From contig JBBMOL010000098.1 of assembly GCA_037954665.1 (NCBI GenBank), positions 1,178,001 through 1,242,000 of the forward strand: a stretch of DNA of 64,000 bases, given 5' to 3'. A program made the translations under genes and the position numbers. Below the pieces are notes generated by a model. That model was not told the origin of the DNA and did no database searches. It worked only from the letters and a program-made list of their open reading frames with translations. Shown piece after piece: positions 47,901-60,509 of the stretch. The stretch comes from Laguncularia racemosa. Lineage: Eukaryota > Streptophyta > Magnoliopsida > Myrtales > Combretaceae. Positions within the stretch are counted from its first letter, which is position 1. Each line of letters begins with the position of its first letter.

Positions 47901-50900
47901 AATGATGAAAAGGTAAAAATGACCAAAGCGACTTAAATTATAAATTAAAAAGATGAAGTAACTCCTACTCATGTGATCAGTTCAAAATATTTGCAAAAAG
48001 CTGGCACCTGCTATTACTTCTCTATCATTGAAACCCAAGCCCCCAAGCCCCCATAAATTAATGGAGGAAGGTGCATTGGTATGCACAGAGAGAGGGAGGG
48101 AAGGAAGGTAAACCAGGAACTATGTTACATTTTCTAAGTCCTTCTCTTTTCTACTTTTAGAAGAAATTTCCTTTTTCAACCCTATTTGAATCCTCTTTGT
48201 TACTTATGGATATCAGCTTATTGTTCAAGCATCTTAGAAGAGAAAGTAAATGCAGAGAAACACCAACCTCAGCAGCAGTAGCCAAGTCACAGAACTCCTC
48301 CATTGAATAAGAGGAAAAGATAACAGCACTAACCACCACTGGCTTTCCAGTAGTCAATGTCCCTGTCTTGTCAAAGACAACTGCTTTGACCTGCAAGAAA
48401 TGGGTTAAGCATGAAAAATGAGAACCCCATAAGGCAAACTGAGATGTGCTTCTAATGCTTCAATGGAGATGATAATGCTGAGAAATCTTCAAGGAAAGAG
48501 AAAGTTATCTGGATATTTAGAAATTAAGATGAGAAAACCTAGCATGACAATTTAGTCCCAGATTAAGTATCCAGAAAAAACCAGCTGCTGACTAAACCAG
48601 CCGGTATGTGTAATCTACCATGGAAAAGATTTCCTCCAGAAGTAGACTCTACAAGTTTTCTTAAGTTAACTTTACAAGAGAACCTATGCCCAAATTCATT
48701 CACCACAACCTACAAGAAAGATGAGAATACTGAAACACCACAATATCAAAGATTCACAATAATGAATTTTTCAATGGAAAACAATGAAGTGGCAAGGAGC
48801 TTTCAGAGAACGAAATGATAATGATAGAATCAACTACTAAGGCTGATGCATTTCCTATGGGTTTACAGATTTCCAGCATTGCAAAGGCTCTACTCAAGAG
48901 CCAGTGCAACTTCCAACTAGCTCTTAAAACATGGGATGGTAGCATACCTTGTGAGCCTTTTCAAGTGCATTTCCTCCCTTGATTAGCACACCTTGAGAAG
49001 CACCTTTGCCAGTGGCAACCATCACTGCTGTGGGTGTTGCAAGTCCAAGAGCACAAGGACAGGCTACAACCAACACAGAGATGCCAAACTGCAAAGCAAG
49101 CTCAAATGCATTCATTGCTTTTGGTATCCAGGTTCTAGGGTATAACCCAATTTCCCCAGCGATAAACCATCCCAACCATGTAATGAATGCTAACAGAACA
49201 ACCTGTGCATGAGTAATATTATAAATTCTCTTAACTCCTGATAAGAAACATTTACTTAAAGAACTAGTCACAAATTAAGATCCTTCGTACTATAATTAAC
49301 AGCTGAAGCTAGAGAAACGGACTGATACCAAGATAAATATTGATAAAATTCACTCATGTTCAAGACAATGATTCAGAATTAATAGAACATGTTTTTACTT
49401 TTCACAATTCAGAAAGATATTCAAAACTGCTTTTCCTACTACAAGCAGCTAAAAAAGCCTATCTGCTATTCTCTGCCTGCATTAAATGCATCCTAGATGC
49501 AACTGTGAAATACCAACTACATGTAAAGAGAAGAGTAGAAGCTTGAAGTGAAAAACTGGACATATAGATAGATCGGCAGGCTGTAAAAGATCGTAATAAG
49601 ATATTTCAGAATGGAAATGCAGGGAGATGAGAAACAGAAGGAAGAGGACAAAGCAAGACCCTCATTTTTAGCATCAATGAAAAGTAAGGATGCTCATTGG
49701 GAAAAAATCATGCAAGATAAGCAGTTGAAAAGCAAAATACATGGTGCAATAAATATCATGACACAATAAAAGATGTACTATTGGAACGAAGAACTTTGAA
49801 ATCTGATCAGCTAGTTTCTGAACAGGTGCTCTTGCAAGCTGAGCAGCTTCTACAAGCTGAACAATCTGCGAAAGTGCTGTCTCTGATCCAATATGAGTAG
49901 CTTTCACCAGTATGCACCCGTTTTGATTCACTGTTCCACCAATAACCTGTTGCAGTAAAGCACCGGAATAAATTACATTGTGAACAGTATTTGACCCTTA
50001 TTCACCAAGCAGATTGAAAAATTACCTTGTCACCAGGTCTTTTTGCGACCAGCCTTGCCTCTCCTGTGATCATACTCTCATTAACATGGCTTTGACCACT
50101 TACAACAATCCCATCTGTGGGAACCTTTGAACCAGGAACAATCTTTAACATGTCATTCCTTTGTATCAATTGAGTGCTAATATCCTCTTCTGAAATAACA
50201 TTTTCATCACCATCTAGTGTAACCAAACAAGCCATATCAGGTGCTAGATCCGTCAATTTTGCCAAAGCATCTGATGTTTTTCCTTTAGCTGCAACCTCCA
50301 AATATTTTCCCAATAGTATAAATGATATTAACATAGCACTTGTCTCAAAGAAATCTTGCCCGTCAAATCTATCTGAGAAACATGCCTTTATCACAACATA
50401 AAGTGAATAAAAATATGCAGCATTGGTGCCCAATGCAACAAGAACATCCATATTAGCCGATTTACGTCTCAATGCATGATACGCTCCCGCATAGAACCTA
50501 ACAAGACATCCAACAGCTTATTATAGCTTTAAAGATAATCTTCATTGCTATGCAAAGAGAATAGATGCTTTAGAGCCCTGGCATGACCCCTATATTAGAT
50601 CAAAAAGGGAAAAAATAAAAGAAGTACTAACAGAAGAAAATGTATTTGATACCTCCGGCCAATAATGAACTGCACCGGCGTGCAAAGTATCCATCTTAAA
50701 AGCATCCCAACGTCTAACATATTATAAATTCTGTAACTTAACCAGTTTCCATAAGGGTGAAGCATTGGAAGCACCATGGAGAATAAAACGACTGGAACAG
50801 AAAAAAAGCAACTCAGCAAAAACTGGTTTCTATAACTCCGTACTTCCTCCTGCTGTTCAGATTCTCTACGCCTGGGAGGAGCATACAAGCTTGCTTGATA

Positions 50901-52878
50901 TGATTTAGGACCATTTTTGGACTCTCGAATGCATTGTATTAGAGATCTTGGACCAGTGAGGTCAGGGTCATATGTGATAGTAACCCTTTTTTCTGCCAAA
51001 TCTATCTCTACGTGATTGACTCCATCAGCTGACTCAAGGAAAGACTGGACAGTGATCATGTCTTCTGGACAATCGATTCCTTCAATTTTCAAATGCACTT
51101 TGTTGACATCACCGACAGCACTGATAAGCTCAGCCCCGAATCCAGCATCTTCTACTGCTTCTACAATACTGTGAGTATTTATGATATTTGGATCATAGTG
51201 AACCTTTGCTTCTTCAAGAGCTAAACCAACCACAGCTTTTTTAACTCCATCAACCATTAAAAGGGCACACTCAACAGACTCTGAGCAACTTGTACAGGCC
51301 ATTCCTTTGATCCTGAGTCGGCATATTGCAATATCTTGCTCTGGAAATTCAGAAACCGTAAATCCTGCGTCTTCTATGGTTTCCTTAATTGCTTTTATCT
51401 AAAATACAGCATGTCAATTTTTATAGATTCATATTAAAAATAAGCAAAGTGCAGACCAACAAGGCACGTTAAGATATTACATAGCACCTGTGATCCCAGA
51501 CTGGTGGAAGTAGCAATTTGAGGAAATAGAAATACATATGAAAAAGTTAATTGAGGATGAGATGCAATTGCAGTATACCTAAATTGCAATTTACTTCGAT
51601 GTCCTTGATACTACATCAAATAAAATTCAACATGTAAATTAGATCAATGAGATCAAGTACTTAAGAATGAAAACCATGATTTTACGTTCAATGTTATCTT
51701 CTTCCATCCACTTGGAGCAGAATATATTTTGGTCAAGGTTACTAATAAAATCCTCAGTTTCATTTACTAGCTACAAAGCTTTGCTCCATCATGCATGAGA
51801 ATGAATGGTTTATCTCAAATGGCTCATTTTGGACAAATATCCACATCTCGTCCTCCATCCTACCTAATGCTTCTATCCCGGACTGACTTCACTAGATACA
51901 CTCCATGTCAGGGGAGTATACTATCAAAAGTGAATATGGGTTTCTTAATCCGTCAAGTCCCATCATGCCATGGTATAAAGTAGTCTAAAACAACACATCT
52001 TTACCCAAAGCTCAGAACTTGTATAATTGGGAACTTGTAGAATCTATAACTTGTTTCCTCTGTAGTTAGCTCTCGGAAAACTTGCTCACTTATTTTTCGA
52101 CTATAGCTACACTTCTCAGATCTGATACTTGTGACTTCTTGCAATGCCGAGCATCATTCTGTAACTGGGATCCACAAATTCTTTGTGGCAACAATTGACT
52201 CTCCAAATCCGACTTTCAAAATTTGGAGAGCAACACTAGCAGCATCAATCTACTGCATATGAAGACTACGCAACAAAGTGAGACTAGAGAATGCTCTCCC
52301 TAGTATGGGCACCATTGCCAACCAAATTAGAGCCTATACTAGTCCATTGTAATCTAACGCTTTACTCTAATCAATTGTACTTTATTTATGCTTTCTATAC
52401 CTTGATGTAATATCTATACTCGTCTTTGACAATTGTACTACTATTGGATCAATAAATTTCATTTATCCAAAAAAAAAAATGAAACTTTATTTTGGAGAGA
52501 CACAAGCCTAGTGCAAAAATAACTTATCATGTGGAGGAGAAAAAGAATTAAACAAGCTGCTCAACTTAACTTTATACTCAAAGAAAGTTCAACCTTCAAG
52601 CACTCAGTTGCTAGAGCATGATGGCTTACATTTAATAGTTCTGGAACACATCTCACAGCAGCTTGACCTTGAATTGGCGACACCATAACACTCTTTACCC
52701 CACTAAAGTTTAATAGAGCTGACTCTATAGAAACAGCACAAGACGTGCACTTTATGCCACTGATCTTGAACATAATTGTACGTACATTATCCTCATTCTT
52801 GTTGACCACAGAAAAAGTTGAGCCTGTTGCCCCATCCAAGAGTGGTGCCTTAAGATCATCTTTCCCATTTACTTCCAT
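44921..52878 (-). CDS. HMA5: Copper-transporting P1B-type ATPase, HMA5-like
   Basis: Eight coding exons: 52878-52630, 51398-50653, 50497-50026, 49946-49779, 49202-48948, 48390-48268, 46378-45893, 45340-44921. All junctions are GT-AG and phases agree, giving 972 residues. Domains: three N-terminal HMA domains, the first two with CTSC metal sites at residues 44-47 and 118-121, the third degenerate (GIDCPED); eight expected membrane helices including the copper-binding CPC at 593-595; actuator loop with ITGEA; phosphorylation site DKTGT with Asp637; HP locus SEHP with His676; TGDN; and GDGINDSPAL starting at Gly843. It pumps Cu(I) out of the cytosol at plasma or endomembranes. Layout and wording match plant HMA5-type pumps of about 970-1000 residues. 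Start is the first ATG of the conserved MEVNGKDDLKAPLL. Which HMA5 paralogue is uncertain. Confidence 0.95.
46680..46920. repeat. GTATGGG-type degenerate minisatellite in intron 6 of the ATPase gene
   Basis: Runs of GTATGGGTAT, GTATGTGTATG and related words make up about 240 bp on the plus strand. It lies inside the 1.9-kb intron 6 (48267-46379). It creates chance frames of His/Pro/Tyr-rich sequence on the minus strand, which are not genes. Confidence 0.8.
51600..52490 (+). mobile_element. Possible retroposed insertion in intron 1 of the ATPase gene
   Basis: Intron 1 (52629-51399) contains a less AT-rich stretch that ends with an AATAAA-like signal (ATCAATAAATTTCATTT) followed by AAAAAAAAAA at about 52480-52490, antisense to the host gene. 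A poly(A)-ended insert suggests a LINE, SINE or processed transcript. I recognise no protein in it and could not set the left border or target duplication. Confidence 0.35.
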
Positions 52879-54317
52879 TTGTTTACGTCAAGTCTTTTAC
52901 GTGCTCAATCCTTGGAAAAACAAAAAATTATCAGAATAAAAAACTAAGCTTCACTCATGATTTCTAACTTCTGGTATATGGATATCAAAAGTCACTTGAT
53001 AGGCACACATTTTCAACTCCAATAAAATGTAGAATGCAACAAATAAAGAATGCTTTAGACCTCTCTAAAATATAAGCTACATAAGGACTACTTGGAAAAA
53101 CACCAAAGAATGTAGCTTTAATAATCATTTCAATGTGACTTGACCTAGAGAGATTCAGAGCCTAATTGAATACAAGATTAAGTCAACAACACTCAATATC
53201 TGTCATTGATAGAATAAAATTCTACTCATATCCCTTAATTCTCTGTTAAATCACCATCTGCCAACTCAACATATAATGAAAGAGACTAGATATTAGAAAA
53301 CTCATTACCTCAACTTCAAGTTAACAATAACCATAAAAGAGACACATAGCCTACATACAACTGTGAATCACAAGAAGTACAATTAATAATGAGTTTGGGG
53401 GGAAAAAATAAGAAAGACAGAAAGCATATATACAATCTAAGGACCCCATGAACTTCATTAAAATGCACTCCCACTTTTAAGAACCTCTCAACTTTATTCC
53501 AGACCTCATAGAATTTTACAAGCTACATTAAAATTTTAAGGAACTCCATTTTTAAAAACCCCTTCACTTTATTCATAAGTTTCTTAAGAAGAATTTCCAG
53601 ATACTTTTTATTACATATAAGATAAAAGATATTATTTTTTATGCATGTGCAACTTTTTACAACAAAAAGACAAAAATAAATAAACAATTAAAGGGAAGAA
53701 GGACCAGCCCTTAGGCATTGACAGAGGTTCAGTTCCCCCCAAAGGATCCCTCTATCCATTCAAATGGTCAGTGTATCCTTCACCTGGGAACCCCTCCCAA
53801 GGACCTGGTTAAAGGTGGACTAGAAACCCCGTATTCCGGGTTCCCATTTTTTTTATTTTCGATAAATAACACTTTTCCAGGATGAAGAGTTAAGAGGGAA
53901 GAAAAAGTGAAAAGGAAGGAAAATCTGTAGGAGGACTGGTGATTGCTGAAGAAACCACCTCCCACAAATTAAAGATGGACTTGCCAGCATGAGGTCAAAT
54001 CAAAAGCAAGTTTAAGGAAAAATTGAAAGAATGGAGGGAAGAGAGACAGAGAAGGCGAAAGAACTTGAAGAGGCACCAAGGAACATGCCTTTGGATGGTC
54101 AGTGCAGTGACCACTTCAAAACATAATTGAAGTCAACGTCTTGTCAATAATGCCTGATATTCACGGTCAATTCAATAAAAATCAACTTTTTTTTCACTCA
54201 ATTATACATCCAATTATGAATTAACGGCGAAGCATTCATCACAAAAGTAGCCAAAAAAAGGTAAAAGTCATATGAGGAAGGAACTGGAAAGGACAACAAA
54301 GGGATAAACTTTGATGA

Positions 54318-54431
54318 TTTTTCAACAAAGATTCAACCAAAATAAATACTTTAAATTACCAAAAAGAACATAATTTTTCAACAAAGACTCAACCAAAATA
54401 AATACTTTAAATTAACAAAAAGAATACAACA
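54318..54431. repeat. 57-bp tandem duplication
   Basis: TTTTCAACAAAGATTCAACC at 54318 is repeated at 54375 with one changed base (GACTC), and the following AAATAAATACTTTAAATTA also recurs. Two copies, head to tail. Confidence 0.85.
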
Positions 54432-55266
54432 GACTTAAAACATAATGAAATCAATTCAATCACATCCGACCACTTGCCTGATTCTGTATTCTAAGGACAG
54501 ACTCCAACACGCTACAGATGAAGAAAACACATAAGACACAGCTAAAATTCTATGAAAACAACACAAAATAAAACTCTTCACCTTGAGACTGAGCAAAACT
54601 ACGATAATCACAAGTAAAAGGCAGTTCCTATATAGAAAAGCTCAATAACGCAGAGATAAATTACTTAGTCACAGGATCTCAGTTGTGCATGAGTAATAGG
54701 TCTATTCACCACTATATCAGGTTCTAATCTCGGTTTATAGGATTTTCTTTTATGTTTACCTATGAAGCTACTGAATTCGGATTCATTGAGAGAAAATCAT
54801 AAGAATTTGGAATTTGTTATATGAAAATAGACTACTTCCTTTCTTCATTCATTTTCTTCTTAAACAGTACAAGTGGCAGTTACACATGATAACCTCTCTT
54901 CCTATTTTCACTCTTACTGCTTCTTAGCACTATCCACCAAAACAACAACCGACCGTCAACCCACAACTCCTACACGTGACAACAGACTAGGAATTTCAAA
55001 CAGATGACTAAAATACAATCCTCACAGCCCTACAACATGTACAACGCGCCATACATGACAGCACTACACATCAGCATTACAAAACGTTATACACATACAT
55101 ATATACAATTACAACACGCACATATAAACAAGAACAACACCAAAGAACAGCTTCTGCTCCTGCTTCTTCTGTGCCTGGCATAAACATTCTTAGAAGGAAT
55201 AATTGGCTTCTTAACAACCTACTAGCACATAATAAGGAAAGAAGAGGATGATAAGCCTACGTATGT

Positions 55267-55290
55267 GAGAGAGAGAGAGAGAGAGAGAGG
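55267..55290. repeat. GA microsatellite
   Basis: About 11-12 GA units followed by a G-rich run, within the putative leader intron of the ATPase gene. Confidence 0.9.
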
Positions 55291-55659
55291 AGGGGGGGAC
55301 AGAAAAGTTGATGGTAGTAGAAAAGGCGCCAGAGAACACGCCTTTGAGTAAACCCAACCACTGTAAAAATTAATTAGTCAATATTCAGTCAACAAGATAG
55401 CATACAACATCATCAATTCAGTTAAAATTCAACAAATTTTCACTAAACTCTATATTCTAATTTCTGAACACAGTTCGCAATCTCGAAGCACTAACGAAAA
55501 AAACCAAGAAAGCAGAGCCAAAATTCCAGAAGAAGAAAGCGCAATCAATGAGATGAGTCCAAAAAAACGAGAGAAAAGAGAGAAAGCACTTACAAGCAAG
55601 AGGTCAAAATGAGCGAAAGGAACTGAACGAATATCACGTGAACGACAGGGACATGGAGA

Positions 55660-55690
55660 GAGAAAGGTTAGGGTTTTAATGAAACCAAGG
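55660..55690 (-). promoter_or_regulatory. telo-box-like motif in the ATPase 5' region
   Basis: GGTTAGGGTTTTAATG on the plus strand is AAAACCCTAACC on the minus strand, the telo-box AAACCCTAA found near starts of many plant genes. A second TAGGGTTTTT is at about 55754. Confidence 0.4.
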
Positions 55691-55917
55691 AGTGCAAAAG
55701 CAAGTTTTAATTATTGAATGAATGAAGGAATGGAACGTCGGCTTGGTGAATTCTAGGGTTTTTATTTGGTTTAGCGGAGAACAATACAAGAGAAAGAGAG
55801 AGAGAACAGAAAATGCGCCAAAAGCGTGCCCACCGCGGTGTGGTGCCGTTTTTATAGTGTTTTTTAAATATTTGAATTCTCAACGTCTTGATTGGTATTT
55901 GTAGGACTCTCTCTCTC

Positions 55918-55925
55918 TATATATA
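55918..55925 (-). promoter_or_regulatory. Candidate TATA box of the ATPase gene
   Basis: TATATATA followed, on the minus strand, by GAGAGAGAGAGTCC. It is the only well-placed TATA before the purine-rich leader at 55.6-55.9 kb and has the right direction. The start would be near 55.89 kb. Confidence 0.5.
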
Positions 55926-57190
55926 GTCTGGTCTGGTCTTTCTTGTGCGGTCGGCAATACTGCGCAACTGCGGCATGAGTAGATCAGCACTGACGATCTA
56001 GGGACGAATCAAATTACGGTCGTGCCCTTGCTAGACTTGACGTAACTTACTTGTGTCGTTCCTATCTCCATTTATCATTTTAAAATATCATAGCCTATAG
56101 GATGGAACTCAATATCATAAAACAATTATATCGTCAAGTTATTTAATTTTTAAAATAATTTTAATTATTTTTTATAAATTCATAAAAATTAAAATGATAT
56201 AAATTGAAGGAGTCCATTTTCAATGGAAAAAAATATAGTGCTTATTGGAATTGTCCTTTTTTTTTTTTCTTGGAGCCGTTTCATATTTAATCTATATTAT
56301 TTAAAATATGATGTTTGAAAATATGTAGTGGGATTTTCAATACATTTTTTCTTATTTGGAACATGAAAGAAAATGGAAGAAATTATAATCTCTATGAGAG
56401 AAAACTTTTTGTGGCTGCACCAATTTTCATCCCCCTCGAAATTAGAGAGAAAGAGGAGGGAATGTTAAAAAAGTTATTAAAATTTCAATTTTACTCTTTC
56501 TTTTTCTTATTTGTTTTAATGTTGTTATAGATATATTAATAATTTTATGTTACACTCCATTTTATCATTTGTTATGATTAAAGATTCCTTCTATTTTTCT
56601 TTCCTTCATCATACAAGCACAATGGAAGGAACAAACATTCAAGTGAAGTTTTGGGATTTTAAAATGAGTTTTAGATGTAATGAAATGGGTGTTTGTGGTT
56701 TATTTTCTCAAAGGAATGAACGAAAAACAAGTAGCAAATAAATGATAGTTGCTTTTTTTATTATTTTTCTTTCTTTTTTTCCTTATAGTTTGCATTTTCC
56801 ATTATTTTTGTATATTAGGTTGATTCAATATATTTAATGAAATGCCATGCCAATGTCTATCATAGGTTTAGAGGTTTTCTCCTCCTAGAGTTTTTGTATG
56901 ATGCTTGATCATCATTTACTTTGTATGTTTTACTCATTTCTAAACGACGAGCCAACCTTCTCTTCCAATACTTTACGCAAGACCATTTTGAGCCCATCCA
57001 TTATTGAGAAGGTCCTCACCAACTTTGCTATGATCCCTCTTATGTTTTAGAGGATCAATTTTCTCAACTAGTTTAGGTCTGTCATGACCATTATTAGAAG
57101 AATGATATCAATTTTTAACCAATTTACTCTTGTGTGGCCAAAACTTCCTTCAAAGTATCCATACCTTTAGAATAAACTACCTTATTGATA
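55926..57190. other. Intergenic AT-rich sequence
   Basis: No gene recognised; several chance frames of 60-70 codons. Confidence 0.5.
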
Positions 57191-57192
57191 CC

Positions 57193-58350
57193 ACTCACTA
57201 TACATTTTAGTTTATATATTAATTGTGGAGATTTAATAGTGATCAATAGTGGAGATTTAATATATATAATTAAATAGTGAGATTAAAAATTAAACCAATC
57301 CCATTAAAATAATCGACAAAACCATAAAAGGTCCCAAGATTGGGATCGTGTCATTGGGGAATTGTGAGGTTGACTTTAACAATTTAGATTGGATGATGAA
57401 TTTATGAGTGGAAATGTGGGGAGTTGGGGAGCACAACCTATTCAAAACTTGCACGTGATAGACATGCAATTTGGGAGAGGGAGAATCTATTTAGAAGCAA
57501 TTTTTTATGGTTCCACCCATATGTTTTTACGAGGTTAATACAACTTTCAATTTTATTATTAATTTATGTATTAACAATGATCAATAATAGAGATTTAATA
57601 TACGAAAACATAACTAAGTGAGCTCTCACAACTTTATTTAGTTTTAGGTTGGGATGAAGTGATCTTCCCATTAAAAAAGGAGGAGTAAAAGTTAAGAAAA
57701 ATAAATTAAAACCATAAATATTTTAAACGAAAATTAAAAAAAGAAAAAGAAAAAGAAAGAAACCTCGTTAGTGAAATTGGAAAGGCAAGGGCTTCAATTT
57801 TTGCCAAGTTGTGGCTTAAAAACCTCGGTCTCTTTTCTATAGTTTTGTTTACGTGTCCACGTGAAAGAAAGAGAGAGAGGAAAATGTGGGTTGTGGGTAA
57901 TTAAGAAAGAAATTTTTTTGAGTCAATCTTATGAATATTAGAAAACTATAAAGATGATTTTTTGTTGTTGTTTTTGTTAAATAATTTTTACTAAAGACAC
58001 CAAATCTACATCTTTGGCTTTAAGGGGATTGGTCTAGTTTTTAATATCATCATTAAATTATGTATATAAAATTTCTATTGTTAATGATAATTAAATCTCC
58101 ACCATTAGTATATAAATTAATAGTGAGATTAAATATTACATTGATTTGCCAAAAACATGGGACCATAAAAAAATCTATATATATATTTGATAAATTTTTA
58201 TGATTCTGTTTGCATTTTCAGTTGAATATGTCCAACCTTCAATTTCACTATTAATTTATATATTAATGATAAAAATTTAATATATATAATCAAATGGTTA
58301 GATGAAGGGCTGGACCGGTCCTATTAAGATAGTAAATGGAACTATAGAAG
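57193..58350. repeat. Cluster of a roughly 110-bp dispersed repeat (four copies)
   Basis: Related segments at about 57193-57330, 57545-57640, 58047-58180 and 58245-58350 share the order TTAATTTATATATTAATG, GATTTAATATATATAATTAA, GTGAGATTAAA and a CCTATTAAAATAGTAAA-like end. Further copies are at 60060-60210 and 63395-63500. The palindromic TATATTAAT core suggests a MITE or its derivative. Spacing is irregular, so this is dispersal, not a satellite. Confidence 0.65.
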
Positions 58351-58484
58351 ATACCATATATTCATCTCCACAATTTAATTATAAAGTTCTTACTTGTAAC
58401 TTCTCTCTCTCTTTCCCCACTAACTTGATGTATTTATTTATTTTCTCTCTCTCTCTACCTAGATTAGGACCTTTCAATATCCAT

Positions 58485-58485
<1 letters not shown>

Positions 58486-58516
<31 letters not shown>
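58486..58516. repeat. 31-base poly(C) run
   Basis: Thirty-one consecutive C, then ACCC. Flanked by CT-rich sequence on the left. Confidence 0.95.
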
Positions 58517-58539
58517 ACCCTTTTTTATACTATGGTGAG

Positions 58540-59230
58540 TAAATTGGTGATTATAATCAATATTGTTCTTAAAAAATTTTACATTTTGTTTTTATATACT
58601 TATAGATATATTTCTTTTTATTTCCTTGTATGCTACTTTTTTTTTCTCTTTAAAATCATTAGGTGTGTATAGATATTGATTCATCAATTGTGTTATGTCC
58701 TAATATTGCGGGTATATATTTGCTAGTTTTAAGTAAATACCATAGATGAAGTAGATTATAATAAGTACTCACTATGAAAGTGATTCCTAAAAATTTGAAG
58801 GTTTGTACATATTTACTAGCTAAACTATAATATACATGTCTATGATAAAAAAGCATGATGATAAAAATACTTATTTTGTATAACATTGATGTGTCATGTC
58901 AGGGAATATAATTTGTAGGTCGAGTGTTAAAAATATATATTTTTATTAGGAAAATTATAAAAACATGACATATGTTTTTGTGTTTATGCAATCAATTAAT
59001 TTGTGCATTTTCTCTTACCAAACGTATGACTTGTATTCTTCACTATAATGTAACTTTTAAGTGTTTTATTAAAATCCCATAGAATACACATGTAACACTC
59101 CTCAAATGGCACGCGCAAGATAAACCCCAAATGCCTCCCTTTCATCTAGTTTAAGGCTCCTTTGCCTATGACCCAAAAGAAGGGGGATTTAGAGTGCCCA
59201 ATAAAGAATTTCGTGAGGTTAATGCATGCA
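58540..59230. other. Intergenic sequence before the plastid-derived insert
   Basis: No gene seen. The GC-richer part at 59.09-59.22 kb (around AATGGCACGCGCAAGAT) differs in composition from its surroundings and could belong to the same insertion event as the plastid fragment, but I cannot match it. Confidence 0.35.
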
Positions 59231-59244
59231 TTTTTTTTTTTCTC

Positions 59245-59459
59245 CCGTTGTGGGGGAGTAACTGGTACACCAAAGATGTATCCTTTTTGGTCCTCTCATA
59301 TTAGGGAAAGATCCTTTCAATGCTCTAACGCCTACACCGAATATAAACCAAATTATCTCACGACGTTTTAGATCCACCTCATGTACCACTTTAATGGGTG
59401 AACAACCAATTCTTATAACATACTATAGCCCCAAGTAGTGAAGAGTCAACATAGAGGTG
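59245..59459 (-). pseudogene. Nuclear plastid DNA fragment (NUPT): part of plastid 23S rRNA
   Basis: On the plus strand, anchors such as GGGGGAGTAACTGGTACACC, AATGCTCTAACGCCTACACC, CTCACGACGTTTTAGA, CATACTATAGCCCCAAGTAG and AACATAGAGGTG follow, in order, the reverse complement of the 3' part of plastid 23S rRNA as I know it. The wording at CATACTATAGCCCC and GTGAAGAG fits the plastid gene better than mitochondrial 26S. Nearly all mismatches are C-to-T or G-to-A, the decay pattern of methylated nuclear DNA. It is non-functional. Confidence 0.8.
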
Positions 59460-60050
59460 GAGCGGTGAAGAGAGGGGGGAGGTCGAGTTATGTGTATATA
59501 ACATAGATTTTTAATACAATAATTTGACAACCACATAATAGAGAAGAATATAGGACATGAGTTTATTAAAAAAAATATTAATTTACTAATTTTAATCGCC
59601 TTTATCATAGGAAAAAACAGAAAAAAGAAAAGAAAAGGTGTAAAGGCATTAATTTTAGTACCGGGGCAACAACTACTAGAGAGGATTCTTTAATGTTATT
59701 CAAGGGTTTTTACATCAACGAGCAGTAATTAACTACCGTCTGGGTTATGTTTACTAATGTTTGCTGGACCTTTTATTGTTATTGAGCCAAATTAACATTG
59801 TGAGGGAATTAATTTACTGCTATGGGCGGGGTTTTTACTTTTATTGAGAGCGATCATATGATGCTTAGGGTTAATTTCACCATTCGTGGGCTTTAATAAC
59901 TGCCATAAGCAATATTTTACTGCTGGGGGCAATAACCGTTGGAGGCCCTTCTGTTACTCGACGTTTTTTTTTTTTTAACGAAAATCATGGAGAATTCAAA
60001 TCTATGCTAATTAAATTAATTACAAGTAATAAAACCCATTAAATAGCTTA
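59460..60050. other. Intergenic sequence
   Basis: No gene recognised. Words such as TTTACTGC and GTTATTGAG at 59.7-59.95 kb recur loosely, perhaps a decayed repeat. Confidence 0.4.
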
Positions 60051-60054
60051 TTAG

Positions 60055-60470
60055 GTTCAACTTTCAATTTCACCATTAATTTACATATTAATGGTAAAAA
60101 TTTAATAATAATTAACCATAGAGATTTAATATATGCAGTTGAATGATAAAATTAAAGATTGAATTGATTATGTTAAAATAGTAAATGAAATTATAAAAGG
60201 TTTCTGGTATTTATAATAGATTTTGATTGCATCATTAAAATGACTGGGAGGCCATCATGCGTGTCATGCTTAAACCCTTTAGGGTTTAAACTAGATAGCG
60301 AAACAACTAGATTAAGGCGTTCGAATAGCGTGCTCAACTTAAGTGATTTCTATTGCTCCAATGGCATCAGAATACCAAGGATTTCTCCTACAAGCATGTT
60401 CAAATGGCACGATGGATACAAATTACAAGCTTCGGGGTTGTTTGATGAAGACAAATTACAAGCTAGGATT
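60055..60470. repeat. Long direct repeat, copy A
   Basis: Contains one copy of the 110-bp dispersed repeat and then about 220 bp that recur at 63.5-63.72 kb (for example AACAACTAGATTAAGGC, TGCTCCAATGGCATCA, ATACCAAGGATTTCTC, TTCAAATGGCACGATGGAT). Includes a hairpin TTAAACCC-TTTA-GGGTTTAA at 60270-60289. The frame at 60240-60512 is not shared intact with copy B, so it is not supported as a gene. Confidence 0.8.
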
Positions 60471-60483
60471 CTAGTAGGTGCTA

Positions 60484-60509
60484 ATATATATATATATATA
60501 TATATATAT
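60484..60509. repeat. AT microsatellite
   Basis: About 13 AT units immediately after direct repeat copy A. Confidence 0.9.

Larger units (their letters stand above)
52879..55593 (-). other. Probable 5'UTR intron of the ATPase gene
   Basis: No coding frame of note lies between the ATPase ATG and a TATA box at 55.92 kb. A good donor, CTT-GTAAGTGCTT on the minus strand, has its GT at 55593-55592. A possible acceptor is the TTTTTGTTTTTCCAAG about 40 bp before the ATG. If used, the first 2.7 kb upstream would be a leader intron. Splice signals only. Confidence 0.4.

Noticed and set aside
59245..59459. Nuclear 25S rRNA fragment
   Set aside because: The phrase with CTCACGACGTT also occurs in 25S, but the following text fits plastid 23S better.
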